Below, piece by piece: positions 1-6,834 of a DNA stretch of 34,188 bases. Source of the stretch: a virus; IMG/VR virus record IMGVR_UViG_3300036829_000123, positions 1 to 34,188 of that record; one strand, 5' to 3'. Every line of letters begins with the position of its first letter. Within the stretch, counting starts at the first letter, position 1. The position numbers were made by a program, and so were the translations under genes. The notes beneath the pieces were generated by a model. That model saw nothing but the letters and a program-made list of their open reading frames with translations. It made no database searches and had not been told where the DNA came from.

Positions 1-1716
1 CGCCGATGTGCCGCCATTGATCGTGGCATTGCCCTGAAACCGGTTGGTGGAAACGCTACCCCCTCCCTGTACGCCCATAATCATCTGCCAATTTGAACCA
101 GAGCCGTAGACAGCTTTGATCAGATCGGATACTTGCGCAACGCGCCCGCAGTAGCCGAGATCGCCGCTCAACGAGCCATAGAGGCGCGCGGCGTTTGATT
201 GCGCATAGGCCGTCTGCCAGAAGCTAGTTCCCGTGTTCCATCCAAGTTCGTTGCCGCTTTCAAAGCGGGGAATCAGGTTCGGATTGAGCGTGTTCCTGAC
301 GAGCGTCGCAAGCTGCGTCAAATGATTGTTGTCCGCCATGTAGTTGATGGTGAACCATGGATGCGATCTCGCATAGTTTGCCAGCGCAATCATTGCCTCG
401 TAGGGCAACCCGAGTTGCAGGACGTTGCCGTTGCCGTCGCCCGACACCATGAACACGTCAAAATTGGCATCATAGACCGCCGTTAACTGGCCGCCGCTCG
501 CGTAGTTGCTCCATTCCGAATTGAAATAGTTGACCAATCCCTTCCGCAGGCAGCGCTTGGTCGTGACACCATCGCTGATCTGAATTTGCGGGATTAGGCG
601 GAAGGTGCCGGATGGCGCGGCGAATCCGGTACTGTCCAGATTGATCGTGATCGTGTCGGCGTCTACGACCGTAACCGCGAAGGCGGGCGGCAATCCCGTC
701 GACGAACTCTTGGTGTTGAACGCCGTGTTCCACGACCCGCCGCCTGTCGCATCCTGATCGCCGCCGACCAGATTGCCGTTCGAAAGCCCGTGGCCCGTGA
801 TGGTGAACTGTGTCGGATTGCCCGCGATGGTTGCTGTAATGGCCTTGTTGATCGGCCTTGCTGGCATCCAGAATTGGACGATCTGGCCGTGCGTCAAGGT
901 GCCAAGCGATGTTGGCACCGTGTTTGTGTTGAGCGATTGGGTCGCCGTCCCGTACCAATAGGAGCCACGAAGGAAGTCACCCGCCCAATTGAAATCCGAG
1001 AGCGTGTGACGGTCCACCCAGAGATAATTTCTGGTATCGTTGCACTGGTGCCAATTCATGAATCGCAGAACGCCGAATGGCGATACCCGCGACAGGAAGT
1101 TCGGGTCGAAGATCGAAGTTGCCCCGGAGCCGTTGATCAGGCTCTCATAGCTCTTGTTGTAAAGCCGGTACTTTGTCGGCGCGACCGACATAGCCGAGAT
1201 TGTTACTTGTATCAGAAAGACCGGCTGCGCAGTGCCGTCAGCGCTGTTGGTAACGGGCGGCCCTGTCGCGATCGTATATTCAATACGGTTTGAACTTATA
1301 GGGTTTGCGGTGATCGATCCGCCAGTCGCGGCGCTGGCAAGTGCAAGCGTAGCCGCTCCATCCCAATCAAGAACGAACGTCGCGCCAAGAATGCTCGGCA
1401 TCCAAAGCTGCGCTGTCACCCACGTTGCACCGCCTCCGGAAGGCATCGCAGTCGGGATGCCATTGGAATTAAGCAGCGTAGGCCAATTGTTGTCGCTCGC
1501 TCCATTGGCCTTCCAGGTATGAAGCGCCATATTGAATAGATTGAGCGCCCACGGATCGACGTAGGGATAGGGAAGGTCAAGATTGACTTGGGCATTACCG
1601 GCGTTGAATGCAGCAAAAGCAATGAGGCCACGAGGACGAGCGCTGGCAGCTGAAATGGCGACTGCGCTGACGCCAGCTAGAAATGATCTCCTGTTGAGCA
1701 CTTGTCTACGGACCAT
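1..1716 (-). CDS. Exported glycoside hydrolase-like protein with Tat signal (partial, runs off left edge)
   Basis: The frame is open for 572 codons from ATG 1716 to base 1, so the C-terminus lies outside the window. The N-terminus has a twin-arginine signal (NRRSFLAG, residues 8-15) followed by a short Ala-rich hydrophobic stretch, so folded export to the periplasm is inferred. Residues about 310-330 read ITATIAGNPTQFTITGHGLS, a small beta-module type seen in phage adhesins. Near residues 487-493 the motif SGNELGWN resembles the Asn-Glu acid/base site of clan-A (beta/alpha)8 glycosidases, with Glu490 as candidate. The start overlaps the end of the preceding gene by 11 bp, implying coupled translation. 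It could be a capsule or exopolysaccharide depolymerase. The hydrolase assignment rests on motif appearance only; the Tat motif and open frame are directly seen. Confidence 0.75.
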   Translation of the reverse strand, partial: MVRRQVLNRRSFLAGVSAVAISAASARPRGLIAFAAFNAGNAQVNLDLPYPYVDPWALNLFNMALHTWKANGASDNNWPTLLNSNGIPTAMPSGGGATWVTAQLWMPSILGATFVLDWDGAATLALASAATGGSITANPISSNRIEYTIATGPPVTNSADGTAQPVFLIQVTISAMSVAPTKYRLYNKSYESLINGSGATSIFDPNFLSRVSPFGVLRFMNWHQCNDTRNYLWVDRHTLSDFNWAGDFLRGSYWYGTATQSLNTNTVPTSLGTLTHGQIVQFWMPARPINKAITATIAGNPTQFTITGHGLSNGNLVGGDQDATGGGSWNTAFNTKSSSTGLPPAFAVTVVDADTITINLDSTGFAAPSGTFRLIPQIQISDGVTTKRCLRKGLVNYFNSEWSNYASGGQLTAVYDANFDVFMVSGDGNGNVLQLGLPYEAMIALANYARSHPWFTINYMADNNHLTQLATLVRNTLNPNLIPRFESGNELGWNTGTSFWQTAYAQSNAARLYGSLSGDLGYCGRVAQVSDLIKAVYGSGSNWQMIMGVQGGGSVSTNRFQGNATINGGTSA

Positions 1717-2458
1717 ACGCCACAACACTGAGCGCCTGTGTCCCGGCGATATTCCATTGCATCGTCAGATTCTGACTACCGGTTAGCGCGCCAGCTGCTG
1801 AATGCGCTACACCGATCACGGTATTAGCTGCCGGCACGAGAGATGCATCGGTTGCAAATCCAGACGGACCGGCCGTCGCCGTTGTTTGTCCAGCGGCCTG
1901 ACTAGCACCAGCGCCCACTGCCGCACCGCCGGATGGCACTGTGACCGTCGCGGTTGCGGGGTTTGTGCCGCTCGTGGTGAAGTGAGCCGCGTTAGGTCCG
2001 GCATTTTGCCCCAACATCGAATAGACGCCGATGCCGAGCCGCGCTGGACCGGCTGAATAGGTGATGACGATATTACCCGTCGTGTGACCGCTGTCTGTGC
2101 CGACCGTCGCAACCCAAATTTCAGATGCGTTGTTGCTCGCAAGTGTGACGGAATTGGAAACTGAGGCGGCCGATATGCCATCCACCGTTACACTTGTGGC
2201 AAAGACAGTTGCCGTTCTCTCTCCGATCGCAACAATTATCTTACGAGATGCATCAGGCGTGCCGATGCTTTTCGAAGTAAATGTGATCGTATTTCCGGCA
2301 GTGTTATCCGTTCCGGTGTCGGTGTTAGTTATGGAAAATGGAGTGCTCGTTAAAGCAGGCATCCCCGGTCCCGGAAACGCCACGCCAATCTGAGCAATTG
2401 CAAGCGCCGGGAACAGCGTCAGCGCAAAGGTCAGCGTCCTGATAAATGCGACGCACAT
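1706..2458 (-). CDS. Exported beta-rich virion-associated-like protein
   Basis: The 250-aa product has a Sec-type signal: a short basic N-terminus, hydrophobic core LTFALTLFPALA and a likely cleavage after AIA at residue 22. The mature part is rich in Thr, Ser, Ala, Val and Gly with alternating polar/hydrophobic residues, as in beta-sandwich phage fibre or head-fibre domains. No catalytic motif is visible. The start overlaps the stop of the upstream gene as TGATG, and the end overlaps the next start by 11 bp, so it belongs to the exported five-gene set after the capsid gene. The family is not recognised; a structural or adhesin role is inferred from composition and position. Confidence 0.7.
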   Translation of the reverse strand: MCVAFIRTLTFALTLFPALAIAQIGVAFPGPGMPALTSTPFSITNTDTGTDNTAGNTITFTSKSIGTPDASRKIIVAIGERTATVFATSVTVDGISAASVSNSVTLASNNASEIWVATVGTDSGHTTGNIVITYSAGPARLGIGVYSMLGQNAGPNAAHFTTSGTNPATATVTVPSGGAAVGAGASQAAGQTTATAGPSGFATDASLVPAANTVIGVAHSAAGALTGSQNLTMQWNIAGTQALSVVAYGP

Positions 2459-3378
2459 CAGCGCACCACGCGCCAGTTCAGCGTTATCGCGCCGGGCGTG
2501 ATCGAAGCGCTCGTGTTATTGCAGACTAAAAAATTCACGTTGCCCGAAGTCGGATAGGCGATGATGGTGAGCATGCCTGTGGTGAGCGGCACATAGCCGG
2601 TCACTGCGTGCGGATCGCCGTTGAAGGATGCTGCGACAACATCGGTCGTGGCGGTGTTCGGTGCCGAGGTCGTCACGACAGTCGCGCAGGCCGCAGAGGA
2701 AATCGCACCCGTGCCGAGCGCCGACGTGCCGCTCGCGATGGTGGAGGTAAGGCCGCCTGCGCCAGAGAGAGCAACAGCAGCCGCAGCCGCTACGTTGGCG
2801 CCTGGGGTAACCGTCGCGAGCGCCCCGAGCCCGCACGTATTGCTCAGGGCCTTGTAGTTAGTTCCGTCAAAGTAAAGATCGGCACTCTGATTTTGCTTGC
2901 AGGCCACCGTCGCCGCACCGTCGATCGTTCCTGACGACGGGGTGTAAGTCGCAAGACCAGCACCCAAATTCTTGACAGTGAAATAATTGTTTATGGAAAA
3001 TCCAGCCGTGGTAATCGCGACTGCGACGGGCGATGCGTTGTTTTCCGTGACTGCCAAGCCACAATCGGAGGATGTGATAGTGTCCGTCGTGGCCGTAGTG
3101 TTGCGTTGGGCGATGGAGCCGGAGATCGTCCCCGTCGTGGTGATCGGGCCGCCAGAGACGCCGCAGGACGTGGCGATCGAGGTGACGGTGCCGCCGCCAA
3201 TGAAAGCCTTGAGTTGATCGACCGTGCATTTGTGGTTGACCGCGCTCTGCTCGCATTCCACCAGATCTCCGGTGCCGACCGATGACGCGGCCGGCAAGCC
3301 GTCGATGTTGACGTTCGCGGCATAGGCGGGCGCGGCAAATGCAAACGCCAGCGAGATCAGTATCGCGAGCTTTTTCAT
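2458..3378 (-). CDS. Exported tail-fibre-like protein
   Basis: The 306-aa product starts with a clear Sec signal (MKKLAILISLAFAFAAPAYA, cleavage after residue 20). The mature N-terminus (GLPAASSVGTGDLVECEQ) and the following GGGTVTSIATSCGVSGGPIT stretch look like the head of phage tail-fibre and host-specificity proteins, which usually read 'TVTSV..G.GL.GGPIT.TGTI'. The rest is low-complexity Ala/Thr/Gly-rich beta sequence with scattered Cys residues, which would suit an oxidising periplasm. It overlaps both neighbours (ATGA at its start, TGATG at its end). A fibre-like protein carrying a cleavable signal is unusual because virion proteins normally stay in the cytoplasm. Confidence 0.75.
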   Translation of the reverse strand: MKKLAILISLAFAFAAPAYAANVNIDGLPAASSVGTGDLVECEQSAVNHKCTVDQLKAFIGGGTVTSIATSCGVSGGPITTTGTISGSIAQRNTTATTDTITSSDCGLAVTENNASPVAVAITTAGFSINNYFTVKNLGAGLATYTPSSGTIDGAATVACKQNQSADLYFDGTNYKALSNTCGLGALATVTPGANVAAAAAVALSGAGGLTSTIASGTSALGTGAISSAACATVVTTSAPNTATTDVVAASFNGDPHAVTGYVPLTTGMLTIIAYPTSGNVNFLVCNNTSASITPGAITLNWRVVR

Positions 3379-3599
3379 GGTGCGATGATCCTTGAAGCGC
3401 CGGTGTCGGTGATGCGGAATGCGCCGGTGTCGGTGATGCGAGAATTGACGGAAGGCGCAGACCCGCTCCCCGTGCCCTTCATCACTCCCATCCGGCCGAA
3501 CCGGCCGCCCAGCCCGAGCCCGAAGCCGTGCGCGGCGCCGGCCAGCGCCAGCAGCAGCGCAAAGGCGATCACGTTGCGGCCCATGTTGTTGAAGATCAT
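3375..3599 (-). CDS. Small exported or membrane-anchored Gly-rich protein
   Basis: This is a 74-aa ORF with one hydrophobic segment (NVIAFALLLALAGAAHG, residues 9-25) that could be a signal peptide or anchor. A Gly-rich stretch follows, and then a tandem 8-residue repeat near the C-terminus (RITDTGAF, RITDTGAS). The ATG at 3599 overlaps the stop of the preceding gene as ATGA, and its own stop overlaps the next ATG as ATGA, so translational coupling supports a real gene. The product family is not recognised. The start codon is well placed, and the duplicated repeat is also visible in the DNA at about 3385-3440. Confidence 0.65.
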   Translation of the reverse strand: MIFNNMGRNVIAFALLLALAGAAHGFGLGLGGRFGRMGVMKGTGSGSAPSVNSRITDTGAFRITDTGASRIIAP

Positions 3600-3964
3600 G
3601 GGTTGCCGATCACGGCGATCTTGTCGCCGGGGGAGACGCCGATCACCTTCGGCGTCTTGGCCGGCAGCAGCAGGTTGGCGTTGGTCGCAGTCGGGCTGCC
3701 GGTGCCGACCACATAGGAGCAATCGGCATCGCTGACGATCTCGATGAAGCGCGTGGTCGCGGCAAACGCCACGGAGCGCGCCATGCCGCCGGAGAAATCG
3801 ACCGGCGCTTGATCGGCGCCGGGCTCCTTGGCGATCTGCGCCGGGGAGACGTTGAGCGGCGCGCCGGTGCCATAGACGGCAAACTCGCGGATGTAGAGCT
3901 TGCTGGCCTCGGCCTGCCCGGCAGCGAACAGCAGCAGGCTGGCAGCGATGATCATGCGCATCAT
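3596..3964 (-). CDS. Exported hypothetical protein
   Basis: The product is 122 aa from the ATG at 3964. The reading frame extends upstream, but this start places a Sec signal (MIIAASLLLFAAGQAEA) at the N-terminus. The mature part is a small domain of about 100 residues with an isolated Cys (DADCSYVVG) and an end reading KVIGVSPGDKIAVIGNP. This looks like a compact beta domain of the kind found in small phage proteins after the capsid gene. It is the first of five coupled genes with export signals, and it follows the paired-hairpin element and a short GC hairpin. The function is unknown. Confidence 0.65.
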   Translation of the reverse strand: MMRMIIAASLLLFAAGQAEASKLYIREFAVYGTGAPLNVSPAQIAKEPGADQAPVDFSGGMARSVAFAATTRFIEIVSDADCSYVVGTGSPTATNANLLLPAKTPKVIGVSPGDKIAVIGNP

Positions 3965-3998
3965 GGGCTCGGCCTCGAATGAACAGCGAAGGGGGTTT

Positions 3999-4028
3999 CC
4001 CGCGCGGCGGGGACATCGGCCGCGCGGG
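3999..4028 (-). other. GC-rich hairpin upstream of the exported-protein genes
   Basis: CCCGCGCGGC (3999-4008) pairs perfectly with GCCGCGCGGG (4019-4028) around a 10-base loop. On the transcribed minus strand no U-run follows, so it is not a canonical intrinsic terminator. It lies between the capsid gene and the first exported-protein gene, and could act as an attenuator or RNA-stability structure. Confidence 0.4.
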
Positions 4029-4060
4029 AGCAATGATCAGGTCATGAAAACCCGGAAGGC

Positions 4061-4228
4061 CTAGTGCCCACTTTCCGAAGTTCGTGCTCCATTGCCGCAC
4101 GACCGTTCACGAACTTCGGAAAGTCATGGGCACCAGCAAATCTATGATTCTAGTACCGCTTTCGATCTGAAGTCCCTGAACCCAATTTCGACGCGAGTGA
4201 GTCAGGGACTTCAGATCGGCGGTACTAG
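4061..4228. repeat. Paired-hairpin (BIME-like) element, copy A
   Basis: Two tandem long hairpins make up 168 bp. Hairpin 1: outer arms 4061-4070 and 4127-4136 (one mismatch), inner 16-bp perfect arms 4071-4086 and 4108-4123, a 3-base TCA bulge on the right, loop of 21. Hairpin 2: outer 10-bp perfect arms 4150-4159 and 4219-4228, TTT bulge on the left, inner 17-bp perfect arms 4163-4179 and 4202-4218, loop of 22. A 13-base AT-rich linker separates them. The left and right borders are CTAG. Hairpin 2 is an inverted relative of hairpin 1. Copy B (9518-9685) has the same length and layout. There is no ORF or transposase inside. The right border CTAG contains the TAG stop of the capsid gene. Confidence 0.9.
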
Positions 4229-5271
4229 TCCGCGTTGGTCCGCTTGCCCGACAGCAGCGCGCCCGGCATGGTGCAAACCGCCAGCGGATAGGAGAAGGTC
4301 TCGACGTCGGCCCACATGTCGCGCTTCTCGTCCAGCACGACCCACGAATAGGTCGGCAGCCCCAGCGTGTTGACGAACTCGAACCGCGGCGCCGGCGCGC
4401 GCGCAATCTGGAAGATGCCGGCGTTGGACGGGAAGAACTTGGCGCGGGTCGAGGGCACGCCGACCACCGGCGTGTCGGTGCCGTCGCCATCGTCGGTGGA
4501 GCGGTAGTTGCTCCACAGGATGTCGCCGAACTGGAAATCCTGCCAGGCATTGCCGCCACGCAGTTCGACCGCCGCACTCCAGTTCAGGTAGGTCTGCCGC
4601 ACCTCGGAATGCGCGGTGAAGGCATCCCAGAACTTGTCGCCGCAGACGGCGCGAACCAGGACATTGTTGCCGCCGACACCCAGCAGCTGACGCTTGATGT
4701 GGCGGACCACCTGGTTGCACTGTGCCCGCAACGCGCCGGCCGCCGGGTTGGCGGCCTGCAGATCGAAATTCACCTCCGCGCCCTGCGCCTGGTTGAACTG
4801 GACGTTCCAGTCATAGATGGTGGATCCATCGGCATCGAGCAGCTTGCCCTGGATAACGCCCAGCCGCCAATTTTCCAGCGTCAGCTCGACGTCGTTCTTG
4901 ATCAGCAGCTGACGCCGGGCCACCTCGGTCATCAGCGACTTGACCTCGGTCTCGGAGCCGAAGGCGCGGATGTTCTGCAGCTCGTCCGCCATGATGCGCG
5001 AGCCCTCGCCGAGCGTCATGGCGCGGAAGGCGCGGGCGCCGCGCTGCTCGCCGCCGCGCTGCTTCGGCGCCGCGGCGCGCTCGGTGGTCTGGATCAGGGC
5101 CGCGCTGTTCGACCGCTCCTCGATCCAGACCGTGGTGGTGCGAATCGGCACGTCGACGAACAGGCCGGGAATGCTGCCGAGGAACTGCGGCACATAGCCC
5201 ATCTTGTCGACGGCGGAAGTGAGTGACGTCGACGAGAAAGCGTCGGCGCGGAAGGCGTCCATTGTGATCAT
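4225..5271 (-). CDS. Major capsid protein, lambda GpE family
   Basis: The 348-aa product has the length and motifs of lambda GpE-type (HK97-fold) capsid proteins: an N-terminus with FLGSIPGLFVDVPIRTTTVW, the segment EERSNSAALIQTTERAAAPK that enters the fold, and RMTLGEGSRI-like AFRAMTLGEGSRIMADELQN before the spine helix. It assembles the icosahedral shell with the scaffold and GpD-like protein encoded upstream. A GGAG Shine-Dalgarno sits 7 bases before ATG 5271. Its TAG stop is the reverse complement of the CTAG that borders the paired-hairpin element, so the element abuts the coding end exactly. The order GpC-GpD-GpE matches lambda. Confidence 0.93.
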   Translation of the reverse strand: MITMDAFRADAFSSTSLTSAVDKMGYVPQFLGSIPGLFVDVPIRTTTVWIEERSNSAALIQTTERAAAPKQRGGEQRGARAFRAMTLGEGSRIMADELQNIRAFGSETEVKSLMTEVARRQLLIKNDVELTLENWRLGVIQGKLLDADGSTIYDWNVQFNQAQGAEVNFDLQAANPAAGALRAQCNQVVRHIKRQLLGVGGNNVLVRAVCGDKFWDAFTAHSEVRQTYLNWSAAVELRGGNAWQDFQFGDILWSNYRSTDDGDGTDTPVVGVPSTRAKFFPSNAGIFQIARAPAPRFEFVNTLGLPTYSWVVLDEKRDMWADVETFSYPLAVCTMPGALLSGKRTNAD

Positions 5272-5355
5272 CAGAGGTCTCCAGCCGGTGTAGCTGTCGC
5301 GCCGGCGCTAAGGGGGTTTCGGGAAGGAAGAGAAAGAGCGGCGAAAACAGACGCG

Positions 5356-5412
5356 CTGGCGACGACTAAGGCGTCGCCCAGACGCGATCTCCGCAAACGC
5401 GCTTTGCGCGTT
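5356..5412 (-). other. Two intergenic hairpins between decoration and capsid genes
   Basis: A first stem pairs CTGGCGACG (5356-5364) with CGTCGCCCAG (5372-5381) with one bulged C. A second, perfect stem pairs AACGCGC (5396-5402) with GCGCGTT (5406-5412) around TTT and touches the stop codon of the decoration gene. Neither has a U-run on the minus strand. They may stabilise or separate the capsid mRNA, which must be made in large amounts. Confidence 0.4.
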
Positions 5413-6088
5413 AGCGGATGACGATGCCGAGCGCCTCGAGCTGGCGGATGGCCTCGGCCTTCTGGACCGCGGTGATGCCGCCAGGCCAGGTCAGGTCGGA
5501 GCCGCGCACTTCGGCCGACCGGGTGATGACGACCGCCCGCTGGGTGTTGGCACCATCGGTCGTCACATTCTCCCAGAGAATGCCCGCGGCCCGCTGGGTG
5601 CCGTCCACCGCCGCCGGCGCGAGCACTGCGACCTGATAGTCGCTTTCCTCGATGCCGACCGTGACCGAAAAGGCGTCGCCGATGGTCCAGTCGGTCGCGC
5701 CATCCGCGATCACGAACTTGATCTGGTTGTTGAAGGTGGCGCCGACCGCGACGCGGCCGATCTCGACGCCGTCCGGGTCGAACACCTGAAATTCGCCGCC
5801 GTTGGCAGCGACCAGATCGTTGACCACGCGATAGACGCCGTCCTTGGCACCGGCGGCGACCGGAGCAACCGCGTCGATGGTGAAGACGCCGTTGCCGGTG
5901 TTGCCGGCATCGGCGGCGACCGCCGACGTGACCTGGCCAACCACGGCGGTCTTGCCGATCACCTGGCCGGCCACCAGCACCTGGTTCAACGCGACGGTGA
6001 ACACATCGCGCGAGCGGCGCACTTCGGCCTCGCTCACCATGAAGCAACCCGGATGCTTCGCTTCCGTCAAAACGATACCTGTGGGCAT
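5411..6088 (-). CDS. Head decoration protein, GpD family
   Basis: The product is 225 aa, longer than lambda gpD (110 aa). Its N-terminus is typical of the family (MPTGIVLTEAKHPGCFMVSE) with the conserved SRDVFTV segment that follows. GpD-like trimers stabilise the expanded capsid after DNA packaging. The extra length carries a beta-rich insert of small residues (about 40-160), while the C-terminal GGITAVQKAEAIRQLEALGI is the usual family ending. A strong AAGGAG Shine-Dalgarno lies 8 bases before the ATG. It lies between the protease/scaffold gene and the capsid gene, as expected. Confidence 0.88.
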   Translation of the reverse strand: MPTGIVLTEAKHPGCFMVSEAEVRRSRDVFTVALNQVLVAGQVIGKTAVVGQVTSAVAADAGNTGNGVFTIDAVAPVAAGAKDGVYRVVNDLVAANGGEFQVFDPDGVEIGRVAVGATFNNQIKFVIADGATDWTIGDAFSVTVGIEESDYQVAVLAPAAVDGTQRAAGILWENVTTDGANTQRAVVITRSAEVRGSDLTWPGGITAVQKAEAIRQLEALGIVIR

Positions 6089-6146
6089 TGGAGTGACTCC
6101 TTGAAGTTGACCGCATGAATGACGACGGAAAGGTCACGCCTTTTGA

Positions 6147-6195
6147 GCGCGATCCTTTTTCGGAAAAACCGGTTTCCACTTTTCCGGGATCACGC
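6147..6195. repeat. Rhizobiales-type chromosomal palindromic repeat
   Basis: The imperfect palindrome consists of GCGCGATCC and GGATCACGC outer arms around nested TCGGAAAA / TTTTCCGG arms with ACCGGTTTCC at the centre. This matches the pattern of an intergenic palindrome I know to be abundant in Bradyrhizobium, Rhodopseudomonas and relatives (GATC...GGAAAAGTGG...CCGGTTTTCCG...GATC). It fills most of the 170-bp gap between the protease/scaffold gene and the decoration gene. It indicates that a host repeat family has entered the prophage. Confidence 0.75.
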
Positions 6196-6258
6196 CCTAG
6201 CGACCGGCTCCGTCGTCGGACGGCCGGCGCTCTGGTTTGCAAAATCGGGAAAGAGCGG

Positions 6259-6834
6259 CTAGCGCCGCTGCGGCCTGGCTTGCGGCAGGCCTTCGTTGAT
6301 CTTGGCGACCACCTCGTTCCAGGCGGCGGCAACCGAAGCCTCGGTGTCGCCAGCCGGCTTCCCGGTGCCGTCGATCGCAACCGCATCGGCGGCTTTCGCG
6401 GACTGCGCCGCCAGCTCGGCGCGCACCTTGGCCAGCGGCGCCTTCGCCGTCACGAAGGCCTGCGCGGTCGATGCCGGCACCCTGGCGATGGCGCACAGCT
6501 CCAGCGTCTTGGTCATGGTCGCCATGGTGTAGTTGCCGGCAGCCGTCGCGTCGGGATCGTTCGGCATGCCATCGTCGTCATCGTCCGGCATCACCTGGCC
6601 GCAGGTGGCGCAGGCTTCGCCGGGCTTCGGCTTGGAGGCCGCGGCGGCGGCCGCGACCGCAGGCGCTGCAGCTGCCGCCGCGGCCGGCACGTCCGCAATT
6701 GCAGCAGCGGGTTTGGTGTCCACGGCCGCCTCGGCCGCCGGCTTGGTTTCCGCCGTCGCGGCAGCCGGATGATTGGCGGCGGCCGCAATGGCGCCGCCGG
6801 AGGCGCCAGTCAACAATTGATCCTCGTTCGTCAT
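6259..6834 (-). CDS. Nested scaffold protein made from an internal start (Nu3-like)
   Basis: Within the protease gene, ATG 6834 (MTNEDQLLTGASG) is preceded by AGGAG with 8-base spacing, better placed than most ribosome sites in this operon. It would give a 191-aa Ala-rich scaffold identical to the C-terminus of the protease. Lambda C/Nu3 and related phages use this same arrangement. The product would guide capsid assembly and then be removed by the protease. The Shine-Dalgarno is seen; expression is inferred. Confidence 0.65.
   Translation of the reverse strand: MTNEDQLLTGASGGAIAAAANHPAAATAETKPAAEAAVDTKPAAAIADVPAAAAAAAPAVAAAAAASKPKPGEACATCGQVMPDDDDDGMPNDPDATAAGNYTMATMTKTLELCAIARVPASTAQAFVTAKAPLAKVRAELAAQSAKAADAVAIDGTGKPAGDTEASVAAAWNEVVAKINEGLPQARPQRR

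Noticed and set aside
4061-4228. Rho-independent terminator after the capsid gene
   Set aside because: The structure is two long bulged hairpins with CTAG borders and a second copy elsewhere, with no U-run; it behaves like a repeat element rather than a simple terminator.
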